From Cudoniella acicularis (lineage: Eukaryota > Ascomycota > Leotiomycetes > Helotiales > Helotiaceae), in the NCBI GenBank assembly GCA_013054445.1, contig JAAMPI010000047.1:1-64000 (forward strand): a stretch of DNA of 64,000 nucleotides, given 5' to 3'. A model generated the notes under the pieces. That model searched no databases and was not told where the DNA came from. It saw nothing but the letters and a program-made list of their open reading frames with translations. How positions within the stretch are numbered: the stretch's first letter is position 1; each line of letters starts with the position of its first letter. The translations under genes were made by a program, and so were the position numbers. Below are positions 36,903 through 48,359 of the stretch, in pieces.

Positions 36903-37950
36903 TTTGAGACTTGGATGAAGTGACTGGAAGGATATGTCTGTCGATGAGAAGTCTTCTTATTCCCACTTCGACTCTCATATATAGATCAGGGCAGCCCAAG
37001 GACACCAAATACTCAACAACCGTTATTCGCGATCATGGGGCTGCCACCATGTAATGCCGAAGGGGGTTATATCGAATTGTGTCAAAATACCCACAATCCG
37101 TACGCGATGAAGGTCTCGTCGGCCTGCCTGCCTTTCGAGGCCACCGCAGGATGTTAAATGCTGTATTCGGTCATTTACCAAACCCAAAGTGCTGCACGAT
37201 AGAGTACAATTCGCGATTGAATGGCGGGATTCCGTGCAGGCACGATTATGAGTCCATGAGGAAGAGCGTCGATAACATCGTGCAGGGAAGGGGCGGACGA
37301 AGAAAAGTTGGTGGCCTCATCGTGCAATACCCCGCGGTATTCTGCGAAATAGAAGATGAGAACGAAGTGTGGTTGTACGGATGTTCCCAAGTCGTGAGGA
37401 TTCTGATCCCTGGACCGGTAATGCTATGTTAGCGCTAAGCCCTACGGCCGGTATAATTTCGGGTTCTTCCCCTGACCCGGGACTCACATTCTGAACTCCC
37501 GGCTCCCGGCCCGACCGACGATCACTTACACAAGCGTTTCAGAAACTTTAGTTCCTCAGCCTATAGCCTAAAAGACCAGTCCAGCGAAACCTCCAAAATA
37601 AACAGGGAGCAATCCGCTACTTGTTTAATTTGCACGAGTGAAGGATATCACTAAGATGAAAACTTATATCGCGTCGAGAATTATCTTGTATATTTGACAT
37701 ACAAGTACTGAATATAATTACGACAGGTAAGAGTTAGAAGTATATCCATTAGGATCAAGCAATCTCCCACGCTATGTACGCCCGCTGCTAATGCTAATAC
37801 ATTCGAGAATATCCAAACCTGGTGTCCCATAATCTACACGTGCATTTGTGACATGCCAAGCCAGAAAACGCCAGGACATGCTAGAAGAGATAAATATCGC
37901 TCAAAAACAACGCACTAAAATCTTTCGCTCTTTATGTCATTCCGTTGACA
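36903..37950. other. Intergenic
   Basis: A 117-codon plus-strand frame (37079-37432) starts at GTG and has no recognisable protein content, so it is not called. The left part is the promoter of the FAD oxidase. Confidence 0.5.
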
Positions 37951-40900
37951 TTAAGATGATATGTCCGGAGCCGGGATGTTTGTATTTGCGTTCTCGATCA
38001 TGCGTTCCGTAACCTTTTCAACAACGTCGTTTTCTTTCTCTGGCCTACTTCCGATAACTGGTTCCGTCTTCCCATTCGAGCCTGCTGCACTCTCGACTTC
38101 CACTTTCCCAACTTCGGCCCTAGTCTTGGTCTTGTTCCAACTTTTTGTCCCAATACCCTTAATTTCCCCGTTCACCAAACCCTCGGCACCTCTCTCAAAG
38201 CTTTCTCTCAATAGGCCATTGGCCAAGACAGGGCCGCCGTTCCCATTCACCATCATCTTCGCGAGGCTTTCCTCATCCTCTAAATCTTGTGCAGTGAGTT
38301 GCTCGCGGAATAAATTTGTCCTTGCCACACCGCTCCGAGCCTCTTGTCCATCAATACCAGTCGTCCACTGAACGCTGAGAATCTTGAAACTCAAACCATC
38401 GTGCACGCCTTGATATCCGCCATGCTTCCCGCCCCAGTCCCTGCTCCTTATCCCAAATCGCGTTGTACTATAATATTTGGCCAAAGGCGGAAGGATGAGT
38501 ACTTTCACCTCCAAGTCGTGGTTTTCTGGCACAATCCACGGACCAGAAGATGGCGGGGAAGTAAGCACGTCCTCAACACGGATAACCTCTCTGGGCTTAT
38601 CGTTGATTTCCAGATCCAATAGACTAATGTCAACATCATCAGGCCATGCACCCCGGAACCAACCTTCGTGAATACAGGCTGCAATGATGTCCGAATCGTC
38701 GGTATATATATCCGTCCCCCACACGGCACGGCGTCTTGTGATTTCTTCTCTGCTAATGTCTGTCAGGTGTGCACGCGGAACCTTGATGGTGAATGTGCAA
38801 TTTTCTTTCCCCTCAAATCGGGGAAGTGGACGTGGTGTGCTAGCGAACCCACGGCGCGTTGCTGGAAGTCTACCTTGCGATGAGTCTCCGCCAGGTCTGA
38901 GCGTTACTTCATAGTAAGCATAACCAAGATGGTTGCGGCGACGGTCCGCAACGCTTTCGAGAACAGCGTTCGATTTAATGGTCCTTTTTGGAAGAGGTAC
39001 CACTGGATTGGCTTCCGCCGGAGTTTTGTGAGTTGTCACGTGATGTTGGGTTTTAGGCAAATGATGGCTGTGTGTCCCTGGCGCTGATTTGACCTCAGTA
39101 CTTGGGGGAGACGGTACTAAAGAGCCCTTAGAATTCTTGAAAGGGGTCTGGTGAGGTTGCGAAGGAGAAGATGTACTGTCAAGAGGCTCGGTACGATGGT
39201 GATGGTGACTCAATCAAAGCTAGGTTAGCCAAGTCTAAAGATAACATGAAGGAGAACATACTGATGATGGTGATGATGATGGGTCTTTGCACGCTTGCCT
39301 CGGCCGCTTGGGGTACGTCTGCCGTTGCTACTCTCATCATCTCCTCTGCCATCCTCTTCCTTTAGCTTTCGCCGTCTAGACCCACCGCCTCGAGATGATG
39401 AACGTGGGTTGTTGTGACCACCATTTTCCATCGCCATATCCTGGTTCGTCATGTTTTCTGGGTCATCGCGACGAAATTGACCTGAGTTTGAGAATTGCAT
39501 TGACTGAGGGCCTGTTGCAACTGGGCTTGGAATTCCCATGGCTCCAACACCGCTTCCGATACCCGAAAACATCCTGCCAAATTCGCTTTTTATTCCTGGC
39601 TCTCCACCTGGACCGCCAAGTTGACCTTGAACCCCTTGCACAGCTTGAGGAAGGGGTGAAAGTCGGCCTTTGCGATTGAATTCTTGTACACCAAGAAAGC
39701 TCCTTTGCTGTTGCATTGGCTGCGACTCTTCGACATTTCTCCTGCCTGGGGATTCGTGAGCGGGGTACGGGCCGTTTTGAGATGCTGGAGAGTACACAGG
39801 ATGTTGTTGTTGGTGCTGTTGAGGCTGTGTAAGCCTTTGCCTCTCAATAGCGGACGCCTCATACTGCGATGTAGGTATACTACTGTGTTGAGGAGGCATA
39901 GAAGTAGGTTGTGTTGTAGGTGGATATCGCGGCTCGTGAGGAGCATAAGCCCCATGACCTCCATACTGGGGCGCAGTTGTGGTTGGATATTCGTATGCAT
40001 TCGGAGCTGGCGCCGGTTGGGGGGGTGGTCGCTCAGCGGGGTGCGGCTCATATGCGTGTCGTGAGGGCTCGTAGTTTGGTCGCATCCAGGCTGGCTGCTC
40101 TCGAGGGTCTCGAGGTTCAGGAGGTCGATTGTAAGCGGTTGGTGCACTCCTCTGGGCTACTATTTGATGCGCATACTCCTGCTGGGCATGACTAGCCTGC
40201 TCATTCAAAACCCGCTCTCGTTGTTCCCTTTCTCGCTCTCTCTGTATTACAGCCTCCCTTTCCTGTCTTTCTCTTTCGGCAAAACCGTAGGCAGGAGTTT
40301 GTCGTTCCTCAAATGGAGGTCGCTGGTACTGAGGCTCTGCTCGATTCGGAGGATCTGGAGGCCGTGGCACATTATCTGGCCTTCTCCCAAACATGTTCTC
40401 GTTATGTGTGGCTAAGCGCGGATTTTCATGCGTACGCTGCGGTGGGGGTGGATTGAAACTCGGTTGGCTGCTGGGTCGAGGCGGTATAGCAGAATTCGGG
40501 TTGGGCACACGAATCGGTTCGCGCCGCTCGTCAGCCATCGGCAGGCCTGATGGCCGTGAATATTGCGGCGTACCGAATCGCCTGCTCCCTTCAGGGGTGA
40601 AGTGCCCGATGCCCTGGGGAGATCCTGCCGAATTGGCCCTATGATCTCTGGTTTCGAAAGTAGTTCTGGGATGCTCAGGGGTTTGTGGTCTTCTGAACGG
40701 TGTATATTCTGTTGCCGTGCTCATTCGTGGTGACGGATGCGTTGTCCCAGGAAATACTGGACCTGGAGCCGCTGAAGTTCCAATCGCAGAGGCATATTGC
40801 GACGTTGGTGGTTCGCGCGTTACAGTCGGAGGACCTCCCAGCATAGACGATATAGACATACTGCTTCCATTATTCTGTGGCCTCCCGCCTATAGGAGGAA

Positions 40901-41324
40901 GTGCAGGGAGCTCGCGCCCCGATGGGAAAGTCGAAGGAGGGCCAAGAGACACTGGAGGACCCCTTGGAGCTGGCGGAGGGCCGTAGCTGTGATGAGGTGT
41001 CTGCGAAGCTGGCTGTTGAGGTGAGGATGGAGGTGGCATCCCTCGACTTACAGGAGTGCCGTGGCCAACAGAAGAAGCACTTTGATGTCTCGAGTGCCCT
41101 GGGCCAGACATCGAAGGCCCCTCAGGAGCATAACTCCGTTGCGCGGTGTAGAACGGAGGTTCTGAAGGTCTGTGATGATGGTCGGAGTATGAGGGCGTCG
41201 AGTTCGGTGGATGGGAGGATGCAGAAAAAGGTGGTTGATTCGAAGAAGGTGGGAAAGGGGTGCGCCCATAAGGAGAAGCAGTATTCCGCGAGAAGGGATG
41301 TTGCTGCGGTTGTCTTGGATCCAT
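37951..41324 (-). CDS. RXT3: Rxt3-like subunit of the Rpd3L histone deacetylase complex
   Basis: A nuclear subunit of the large Rpd3/Sin3 deacetylase complex. Two exons: 39262-41324 and 37951-39208, with intron 39209-39261 (GTATGT donor) splitting a His codon inside a poly-His stretch. The protein is about 1106 residues. The N-terminal 600 residues are Pro/Gln/Ser-rich and disordered, starting MDPRQPQQHPFSRN. A short charged segment follows with RKLKEEDGRGDDE and GRGKRAKTHHHHHH. The conserved Rxt3 domain in the second half includes RRNHLGYAYYEVTLRPGG, NCTFTIKVPRAHLTD, RRRAVWGTDIYTDDSDI and AACIHEGWFRGAWPDD. The frame stays open upstream of the chosen ATG to 41430 without another ATG, behind a possible 5' UTR intron acceptor, so a longer N-terminus is possible. 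Confidence 0.88.
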
Positions 41325-42476
41325 AATGTCTTTGATTTTTGGCGGCGGTGTAAGTAGCGCAGATATTGTTTGCTGGAGTGTGTGGAGGTTCGCGTCAACT
41401 CGTCGTGAAGAGGTATCCACCGCGTCCTCACGCTTCAGCTGAGGTCATAACCGTGTATATCGCTCTTGTTCGCGGTGGTGGGCAGTGTATGTATCTGGTG
41501 CGTTTTCGATGACGGCAACCGCTTTGGATGTCTCGCAGAGCAGCCAGCAGCTGGATCAAGACCAGACGAATGGCTTTTAGCGGGCGACGAATCTACACAT
41601 CCATCACCAGAAATACGGGGAGGGGCGCCGCAGTGCGAACGGACGTTGGGTTCTCGGGTCGCAAACTGGCGGAGGAAAGGAGGGGAGGATACGACAATAT
41701 AGAGGCGGTGATGTTGATGTTGTTGGAGAGAGAGCAAAGACTCACAGAGAGTCCAAGTGCTGGTGCTGGTGCTGGTGCTCGCTGCATCAAAGTTCGCAGT
41801 GCAGGTGTCGGTGCCGCGCCTTCCCTGGCTCCTCCCTGGCCGGACACCATTCCTTTCTAGCTGCTGCAGGGGTTGATCTGCATATTAAGCACGGATGAGA
41901 GCCACAACTGGCTAAAAGCATCCAAGCCGGTCAGATTTCTGGGGCACATCATGTTGGTTACAACCCGGCGCCTCGAAGGGTCAAGGCTTGAAGGAACTCC
42001 CACTCCCACTGCCAGTGAGCCACTGCCACTGGTTCGTTCAGGGCCTGTGCCGAGACCCAATAATTCTCTAGGCAGTCCCTAGGCAATCTAGAGGCTGCAG
42101 CCCACGATAAGGGCCACGCTGACCGAGGCGGAGATCCTCCCTAGAGACTACAGTAGGCACTTTGTGTTTTTGTAGACCAGGCACGCGCGTGCAGCGACGA
42201 CGAGGTTCAACGACGCTGTGTTGCTCCGAAAGCATCCAAACAAAGCGCACAACAGATATGAGTGCCATCGGGAACAGCGCCGGCAGCATCGTGGATTCGT
42301 GGTATCTTGTCATCCTGCGCCGATCTGCCCGTGCATCGTAGGGGTAGGGGTCTAGAGATGTTCGTGTGACAACTTACAAGGCCGCAAGAGTGGACACGAA
42401 ATTGAACCCTTAACACCAAAGATCCGAACATCTATTTTCTCTCAATAGATGCTTTTGCGCACAAAGCCTCACTGCC
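41325..42476. other. Divergent intergenic between RXT3 and CLN3
   Basis: The two genes are transcribed away from each other, so this 1.15 kb holds both promoters. A GGTGCT microsatellite lies at about 41760-41780. No gene is supported. Confidence 0.6.
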
Positions 42477-43952
42477 ATGATGAGTAGGTCGCCTTCATCA
42501 TCTGGTTTACTGCCTCTGCCAGGCTCTCCAGGCTCTTCATGGGTGGCCTATAGAATGAGGCTCAAAGCTCTTTTCAGTGGCGCCGATACATCGGTTCTGG
42601 TGGCATTCTGGATATTTGGTTTGACGACTTTCATCCGCTTGATCTTGACATTTGCTAATCTGCTACTTGCAATCCAGGTCTCATCAATAACCTCTCCTAT
42701 GTTATTATCCTCTCCGCAGCCCTCGACCTCGTCGGGCCCGATATACCGAAAGCCGTTGTCCTCCTCGCAGATGTTATGCCCTCATTCGCTACAAAGCTCA
42801 TAGCCCCATACTTCATTCATAAAGTTCCATATTGGGCGCGAGTTCTCTTGATGACTGGACTTTCAACAGGTGGAATGTTTCTCATTGCCTTGACACCAAG
42901 CTCTATTCCTATAAAGCTATTCGGCATTGCAATCTCATCAGTTAGTAGTGGGGCAGGAGAACTTTCCTTTCTCGGCTTGACACATTATTACGGACACTTC
43001 AGTCTTGCAGCATGGGGCTCGGGGACAGGAGGAGCTGGATTAATCGGTGCTGGATTATACGTTTTCCTGACCAGCACATTGGGTCTCTCCGTCAAAACCT
43101 CCCTCTTGACATGCGCCTTTCTCCCTTTTATCATGCTTATATCATTCTTCCTCATCCTTCCACTTGGTCCTCTCCGCCGAGCCTCAAGCATGAAAGAATA
43201 CACCAGCATAAACTCGTCCGAAAATCTCACATCAATCCGAGAAGATTTCAACGAAGAAGACATTCGCTCTCTTCCCATAGCATCTGCTTCCGAATCACTC
43301 CTTGCTCCGGGCCTCTCCACCGTCTCCGCAGCCTACACCTCACACTCTCCACGTCGCTCACTCTCCCCCTCACCAGCAACCCACAGCCAAAAACCCACTC
43401 TCCTCCGTAACCTGAAGCGCGCCAAACTCCTCTTCTTCCCTTACATGCTCCCCCCTCCTCCTCGTCTACATCGCAGAATACACCATAAACCAAGGCGTCT
43501 CGCCAACTCTCCTCTTCCCACTAGCCAGCAGCCCCTTCGACACCTACCGCTCCTTCTACCCGTTCTACAACCTCCTCTACCAACTCGGCGTCTTCGTAGC
43601 TCGGTCTTCTAGCCCATTCGTAAGATTACACAACCTATACCTACCATCATTCCTGCAAATGGGGAATTTAGCCCTCTTGATAACTCAAAGTCTATATTGG
43701 TGGATACCCAGCGTGTACATTGTTTTCGCGATCATTTTTTGGGAGGGCTTGCTCGGAGGGGCGGTCTACGTCAATACATTTGCGGAAATCATGGAGAATG
43801 TGCCAGAGGAGGAGAGGGAATTTAGTCTAGGGGCTACGAGTGTTAGTGACAGTGGGGGAATTTGCATAGCGGGCTTTATGGGTATGGTACTCGAGATTGC
43901 GCTGTGCGATAGACAAGTTCAGAATGGGAGGAATTGGTGTAGGACTTTGTAA
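42477..43952 (+). CDS. BTN1: CLN3/battenin-like vacuolar membrane protein (one +1 frameshift)
   Basis: Orthologue of human CLN3 and yeast Btn1/Yhc3, a multispanning vacuolar membrane protein linked to vacuolar pH and basic amino acid balance. Exon 1 is 42477-42618. Intron 42619-42677 (GTTTGA..CCAG) joins FWIFG to [19 protein letters not shown], the conserved first helix region. Later blocks are [31 protein letters not shown] and [11 protein letters not shown]. The C-terminal block includes [31 protein letters not shown] and the end [13 protein letters not shown]. Six C at 43450-43455 shift the frame; five would give [20 protein letters not shown], the expected helix. Total exon length is 3n+1 (1417). 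Corrected length is about 471 residues. An acidic Ser-rich loop lies before the lesion. Confidence 0.88.
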
Positions 43953-44534
43953 AATTTTTATGGGTCAAGACGAAGTGAGATGTACAATGAAGATATGTAT
44001 CACGATAATAGATGGTCGGTAGATGGGAATACGGAGTTTGGGTTTAGTATGTTTTGTATTTTGCATTTTGTGTGCTGCTCTACTTCGTGCTATTGTTTCC
44101 CCGTGCAGCTGAGATATCCGTAAAGCCCACTGGCTATAGCGAGGTTCAATTGCTGAAAATAAGCCATGTGTGCCAGTGTACCATAACAAAGTCAAGCAAT
44201 CACCTCCCTGCATTAAAGGCCCACGAGCCTGAAAATGTGCCACTGATGCAATCTAGACAAGGATCGCGGTCGTGGCTCCGGAAATACGTTCAATCTTTTT
44301 GCAAAGCGCCTATGCTGGAGATCTGAAAGGAGAAAATGAGATGTCCTCGAAAGAGAAAAATACTCAAACAAGTATGGTTGTCGCTGTGCTGCAGAAGTCG
44401 ATATAAAGAGCAGATGTTGAAATTGGTGAAGGCTAGCGGTTTTGTATGTTTGTATGCTCTCTTCGCAAATTGTTGGATTGGTGGCAGCAAGGCGGCATAT
44501 GTCGTTGTTCCAAATTTCGGACAATCCACAAGGC
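43953..44534. other. Convergent intergenic
   Basis: Shared 3' flanks of CLN3 and the 2EXR gene. No gene or repeat is recognised. Confidence 0.6.
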
Positions 44535-45605
44535 TCAAAACTCGCACCTAATCGTTTCAAGGAGCTGCTCTTGGAATCGAACCTTGATTACCGGCATCGC
44601 CCAATCTAGGTTTTCCTGTTGGTATTGTTGGAAAGGGATTAGGAATTTTCTTTTGAAGTCTTCGTAGAAGATTTTATGGTGGTGTGGCATGTTGTCAACA
44701 CCCATTTCTCCGTCTTTTTCCGCGGGTATTTGCTTAAGTGCCATCAGAGTAACGTACTGTGGTACATGTGGTGGAGCCAATATATTTCTGTGATTTTCCA
44801 TCAACAGAGTCAAGGTTTCAAGCTCTGGGAAACCTTTCCTTAGGAACTCTGGAGACAAACGACAGTAGATATAATCCCATCTCTTGAAGACCAAGTATTT
44901 CAGAGTCTTCGAGATTTCCAACTCTGTCATGCCGTGATAATTTATTGGGGAATATCGTGACCATCGTGGAGGTCTTTGAGTGCTTTTCGTTCCAGCATAC
45001 ATTGCACCCTTGAACATGTCGATATCATTTGAGAAGAAAAGTTGTGAGCTCCGAAATCGAGTTTGAAAATAGAGTCTGTAAATCGGATGTTGTCGACGCC
45101 TTGCGGCTGCGGAATCTTTGTCTTCTTCTCTGCCCGTGTCCAAGTACTCGGCTCTCGACTCCCTGCAGGCATGAAGTACAGCGGGAACCTTTCGACGGTA
45201 AGTGAAGCGGCCTGGTAATTTTTCGCTTGGACGTTGAACAATGAGTTGAGGCTCAGGAGAAGCAAAACTCCAAATTATCAGTCGAACCTCAGTCGGAAGG
45301 TCCGGAAAGCGTTCGAATTTGGGGCCGTCATCTCGCTCCTCAGTTTCAGTGAAAACAACGCCCTCGTCCGCGCTGGTTTGCTCTGCAGTCGTGGGCTTTT
45401 GAGTCGTCGTCTTCTCAATCAGCTCCTTGACCAAGGCCTTCTTCACTCCTACAGCTTTCCTGGAATTCTTCTTCGCTGCTTTTTTCTTTGCCACCCTGCT
45501 GATATTCGCTGATGATCCGATGATCGGCTGGGACTTTCCTCGAGCAGCGCGAGCCGGTTGCTTCCGTATCGCCGGAGGCGTTGCGTTGTCGCGAATTGGT
45601 GCCAT
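44535..45605 (-). CDS. 2EXR-domain protein, intact
   Basis: A single exon of 356 codons starting MAPIRDNATPPAIRKQPARA. A Lys-rich N-terminal region (KKKAAKKNSRKAVGVKKALV) resembles a nuclear targeting signal. The 2EXR motif follows near residue 96: FERFPDLPTEVRLIIWSFA, then PQLIVQR and VLHACRESRAEY. The family is very numerous in leotiomycetes and related fungi and its function is unknown. The remaining part has the usual mix of strands and helices (TLKYLVFKRWDYIYCRL, ELETLTLLM). No lesion is seen, and this is the best-preserved 2EXR copy in the window. Confidence 0.8.
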   Translation of the reverse strand: MAPIRDNATPPAIRKQPARAARGKSQPIIGSSANISRVAKKKAAKKNSRKAVGVKKALVKELIEKTTTQKPTTAEQTSADEGVVFTETEERDDGPKFERFPDLPTEVRLIIWSFASPEPQLIVQRPSEKLPGRFTYRRKVPAVLHACRESRAEYLDTGREEDKDSAAARRRQHPIYRLYFQTRFRSSQLFFSNDIDMFKGAMYAGTKSTQRPPRWSRYSPINYHGMTELEISKTLKYLVFKRWDYIYCRLSPEFLRKGFPELETLTLLMENHRNILAPPHVPQYVTLMALKQIPAEKDGEMGVDNMPHHHKIFYEDFKRKFLIPFQQYQQENLDWAMPVIKVRFQEQLLETIRCEF

Positions 45606-46730
45606 GGCTGAAGATGGGCACGGAATAGCCTTCAGGAAGGTCCACCCTCTTGAAGGAAGGTTCAGAATCAGGAGTCGATAAGATTGAGGTATGTGTTCTA
45701 CAGACAGACAAGCTTGAAGAAGCTCCAGGGAATGCGATCCAACGTCGCAGTACGGTGCTCAAGAGGAGAACTTTGAAAATTCTCGAGGAAATGTGCTTGT
45801 TTGCAGGTGGAAAGAAAGAATAAATAAGTGGCCGACACGGAGTAGCTTCTATACGCGTCATGGTTCGCTTAGCTAAAGTGAATAGGGAAAGAGCCGGAGT
45901 TGAAGTGGTTACCCGACCGCCTTTCCTAATATCTGCCTAGGTAGTATTGAATTAGGTAGGTACCTAGGTAACCGCACAGGACCCATCTATTTAGTGAAAC
46001 TTTATTAGGTATTAGGCAGGCGGTTGTGGTCGATTTTTCATCGTTCAAACGGCAAGGGGCAAACAGCAATGGAAAATAACCCAAATGTCTAGCACTTCAA
46101 CAAGGGCAGAGCAATCTAGGGATCTAAAATAACAGTGAGGTGATCTGTAATCTTCACGGGCTTGAATCACTCATAGTAATTGAGATATTCAGTTTTAAAA
46201 GTACTCTTTTAAGGTTTTATTGGAAAGAGTCCTTTGACAGTTTGACGAACCTTATCCCATTCTTTTAACACCTGCAAAATGGATATATTATGCAAAGCGG
46301 TATGAAGAAGGGTATCTCGGGTATAGATACATTTCCAAACGGCATTTGAGGCATTTGCTATTATCCAAAAAGGTATTCAATCCTTTCAAAGTCTCAGATC
46401 ATACATGCAAGCCCAAAGGCCATTTTGAAGAACTCACCTCTTCCTCTTGCCAACCTCAATGCTCTTCTGCCTTCTTTTTACACAGCAAACCAAGTACGTC
46501 CTGCAGCTCTCTTAACACCTAATTATTTCAGTTCCCTCCGCAAAATGAACATGGTTGTTCTTTCTCTTGCGTCTCAGACATCGATTTTGCGAGTCTTCCG
46601 TTGCAACAAGTCTCGGCGCTTTTGGCGAAACATGCGCTTCTTCATTGTCTCCGCTCGAAGCACTATTGTCTCCTTCTAACCGTCTGGTTACTCCTGTGGG
46701 CTTAGCGCTCGAAGTTAACATATGCACAAG
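45606..46730. other. Intergenic with CCTAGGTA motifs
   Basis: Promoter side of the 2EXR gene. CCTAGGTA elements lie at 45936-45943 and 45961-45970. Short frames at 46425-46730 lack support, apart from the gene called just to the right. Confidence 0.55.
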
Positions 46731-47045
46731 TTATTTAAGATTCGCGTCCCACGATTGCTCAAAGCACCGTGTTCGCAGAAGCAAGACTTTCTTCTTGCCA
46801 TTTCTAAGTAGCGCTTGTTAGTTTGATGATTACTATGCCGAAAGATTCACTTGTTGAAGTAATTTAAATACTTACACATAGATGACTTTCGACTGGAGAC
46901 CAGGATCATCCGGTCGAAGCAGGGAGTTATTTATGGCTTCAGAATCGCCGTCCACGTCTTGTATTGGGACAGACTTGCGATGGACATGGATCTCGTACTC
47001 GGTCGCGGTACAAACGTCGCGTATAAATATTGTACCTTGTGCCAT
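46731..47045 (-). CDS. Small two-exon gene, 80-residue hypothetical protein
   Basis: Exon 1 (46876-47045) starts MAQGTIFIRDVCTATEYEIH and exon 2 (46731-46803) ends SWDANLK before TAA. The intron 46804-46875 has a GTAAGT donor, a CTAAC branch site and a TTAG acceptor, and splits a Val codon in frame. Total coding length is 243 nt. The protein is polar, without a signal peptide or membrane helix. It seems to form short strands (IFIRDV, YEIHVH, KVIYV, KKVLLLR), as in a small beta-rich domain. I do not recognise a family. Each part is too short to stand out alone, but the splice signals and exact frame join make a real gene likely. Confidence 0.62.
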
Positions 47046-48359
47046 TGGTTGGAATTTTTATTTCAGTTCTAGACAAAAAAGTTTGGTGATCTTGTGAGTT
47101 GGCAATGATATATAGTAGGTTGAACCTTTACAATCGTGAATCCTTGGAATCAAATAACGAATTTATAGGTCGTAAAATTCTGTACAAGGAAGAATTTGAA
47201 GTAATGTTACAACTTACCACCACAGCTAAATTTTCATAAGATACCGAGGGAAAAAATGTTAAGTACTGAGCGAGTCGCTCATGACAAGCAAGTGACTTCA
47301 CAAGCGCAAAAAGCTGTTCGCTGCAACGGCAACTCAACAAGTGCAATACTGCAGAGAGCTTCTTGAGGTAAAGTTGTTTGAAAGGGGTAACATCCGCGGG
47401 TAAATTTCCAGACAAACATACCTCCTAGTTGCGGTGAGTGTGGCTTTAGCCTCTGAGTGCGGCACTGCACGACATACAGTACCATGCGCAGCTTACTGTA
47501 CCGTGCATGTACATTATTGCTGAAGTACTTCTATAGTAGGAAGTTAATTACACCACCCACTCCCACTCGCTCTTCCAATACCGCCAACACCAGATATCCC
47601 CAGTAAGAACGAAAACGCAACAACAACTGCAACGTTCTATGTGGTTGTGTTTCTCTCATCTCGTGATTTCCACCAACCCAAAAAATCAAAATTGTTTCCC
47701 CTTCATCTCGCGAGCAATAAAAAGATGCATTTCAATCTGTTGTGTAACATTAAGTGGTGATGGTGGGGTGATCAACCAAATGTATTCCCGGTGGCGGAGA
47801 AAAGGGGTCGCTTAGCCAGCTGACCCTATACTGTAATTAATTCTTGATTGGTGTGATGTCACTCTGGGTGATGTATGCTACAGTAGTATCTGAAATTTGC
47901 GATAGATAGAACAACAGTACTGTTAAATTTACAAAATATAGATGCGGTGCCCATTTTCACTCAGAATGTAAGTGCGAAATTTTAGGGGTGCGTTAGGGTG
48001 CAACGCGCTAGGTTATAGTTAGCATCCCCTGTAATTTAGAGAGCAAAGCTTAAGTTTCAGCGTACGATAGGTACAAATATCGACTTGCATACTCTGCGTT
48101 TTTGCATGAATTTTTGCTACCTGAATTGAACTACAAATAGTTTATACTTGGAAGAAGGTTATAAAGGGTTCTAAGTGTGGCTTAAATACGTTAGAGCTGA
48201 GTTCACTGTTCAGGCGGTCTGAAAAATGAAAACGTATTCCAGTTTAGGGGGGTTGGCTGTTATTTTGAAGCTTTTCTGACATTTTTCTATTCATGAACCG
48301 TCTAGTCTCCACATCTCATCAAAACATGACTTTTGAAATGTAAACATCGTATCGAACAT
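47046..48359. other. Intergenic
   Basis: About 1.3 kb between the 80-residue gene and TRP5. CA-rich and AT-rich stretches only; I see no coding sequence or repeat. Confidence 0.55.

Noticed and set aside
37079..37432. 117-codon plus-strand frame
   Set aside because: Starts at GTG, has no recognisable domain and lacks ATG or splice context.
44562..44620. tRNA-like string GAATCGAACCTTGATTACC
   Set aside because: It lies within the coding sequence of the 2EXR gene and has no matching D-arm or acceptor stem.
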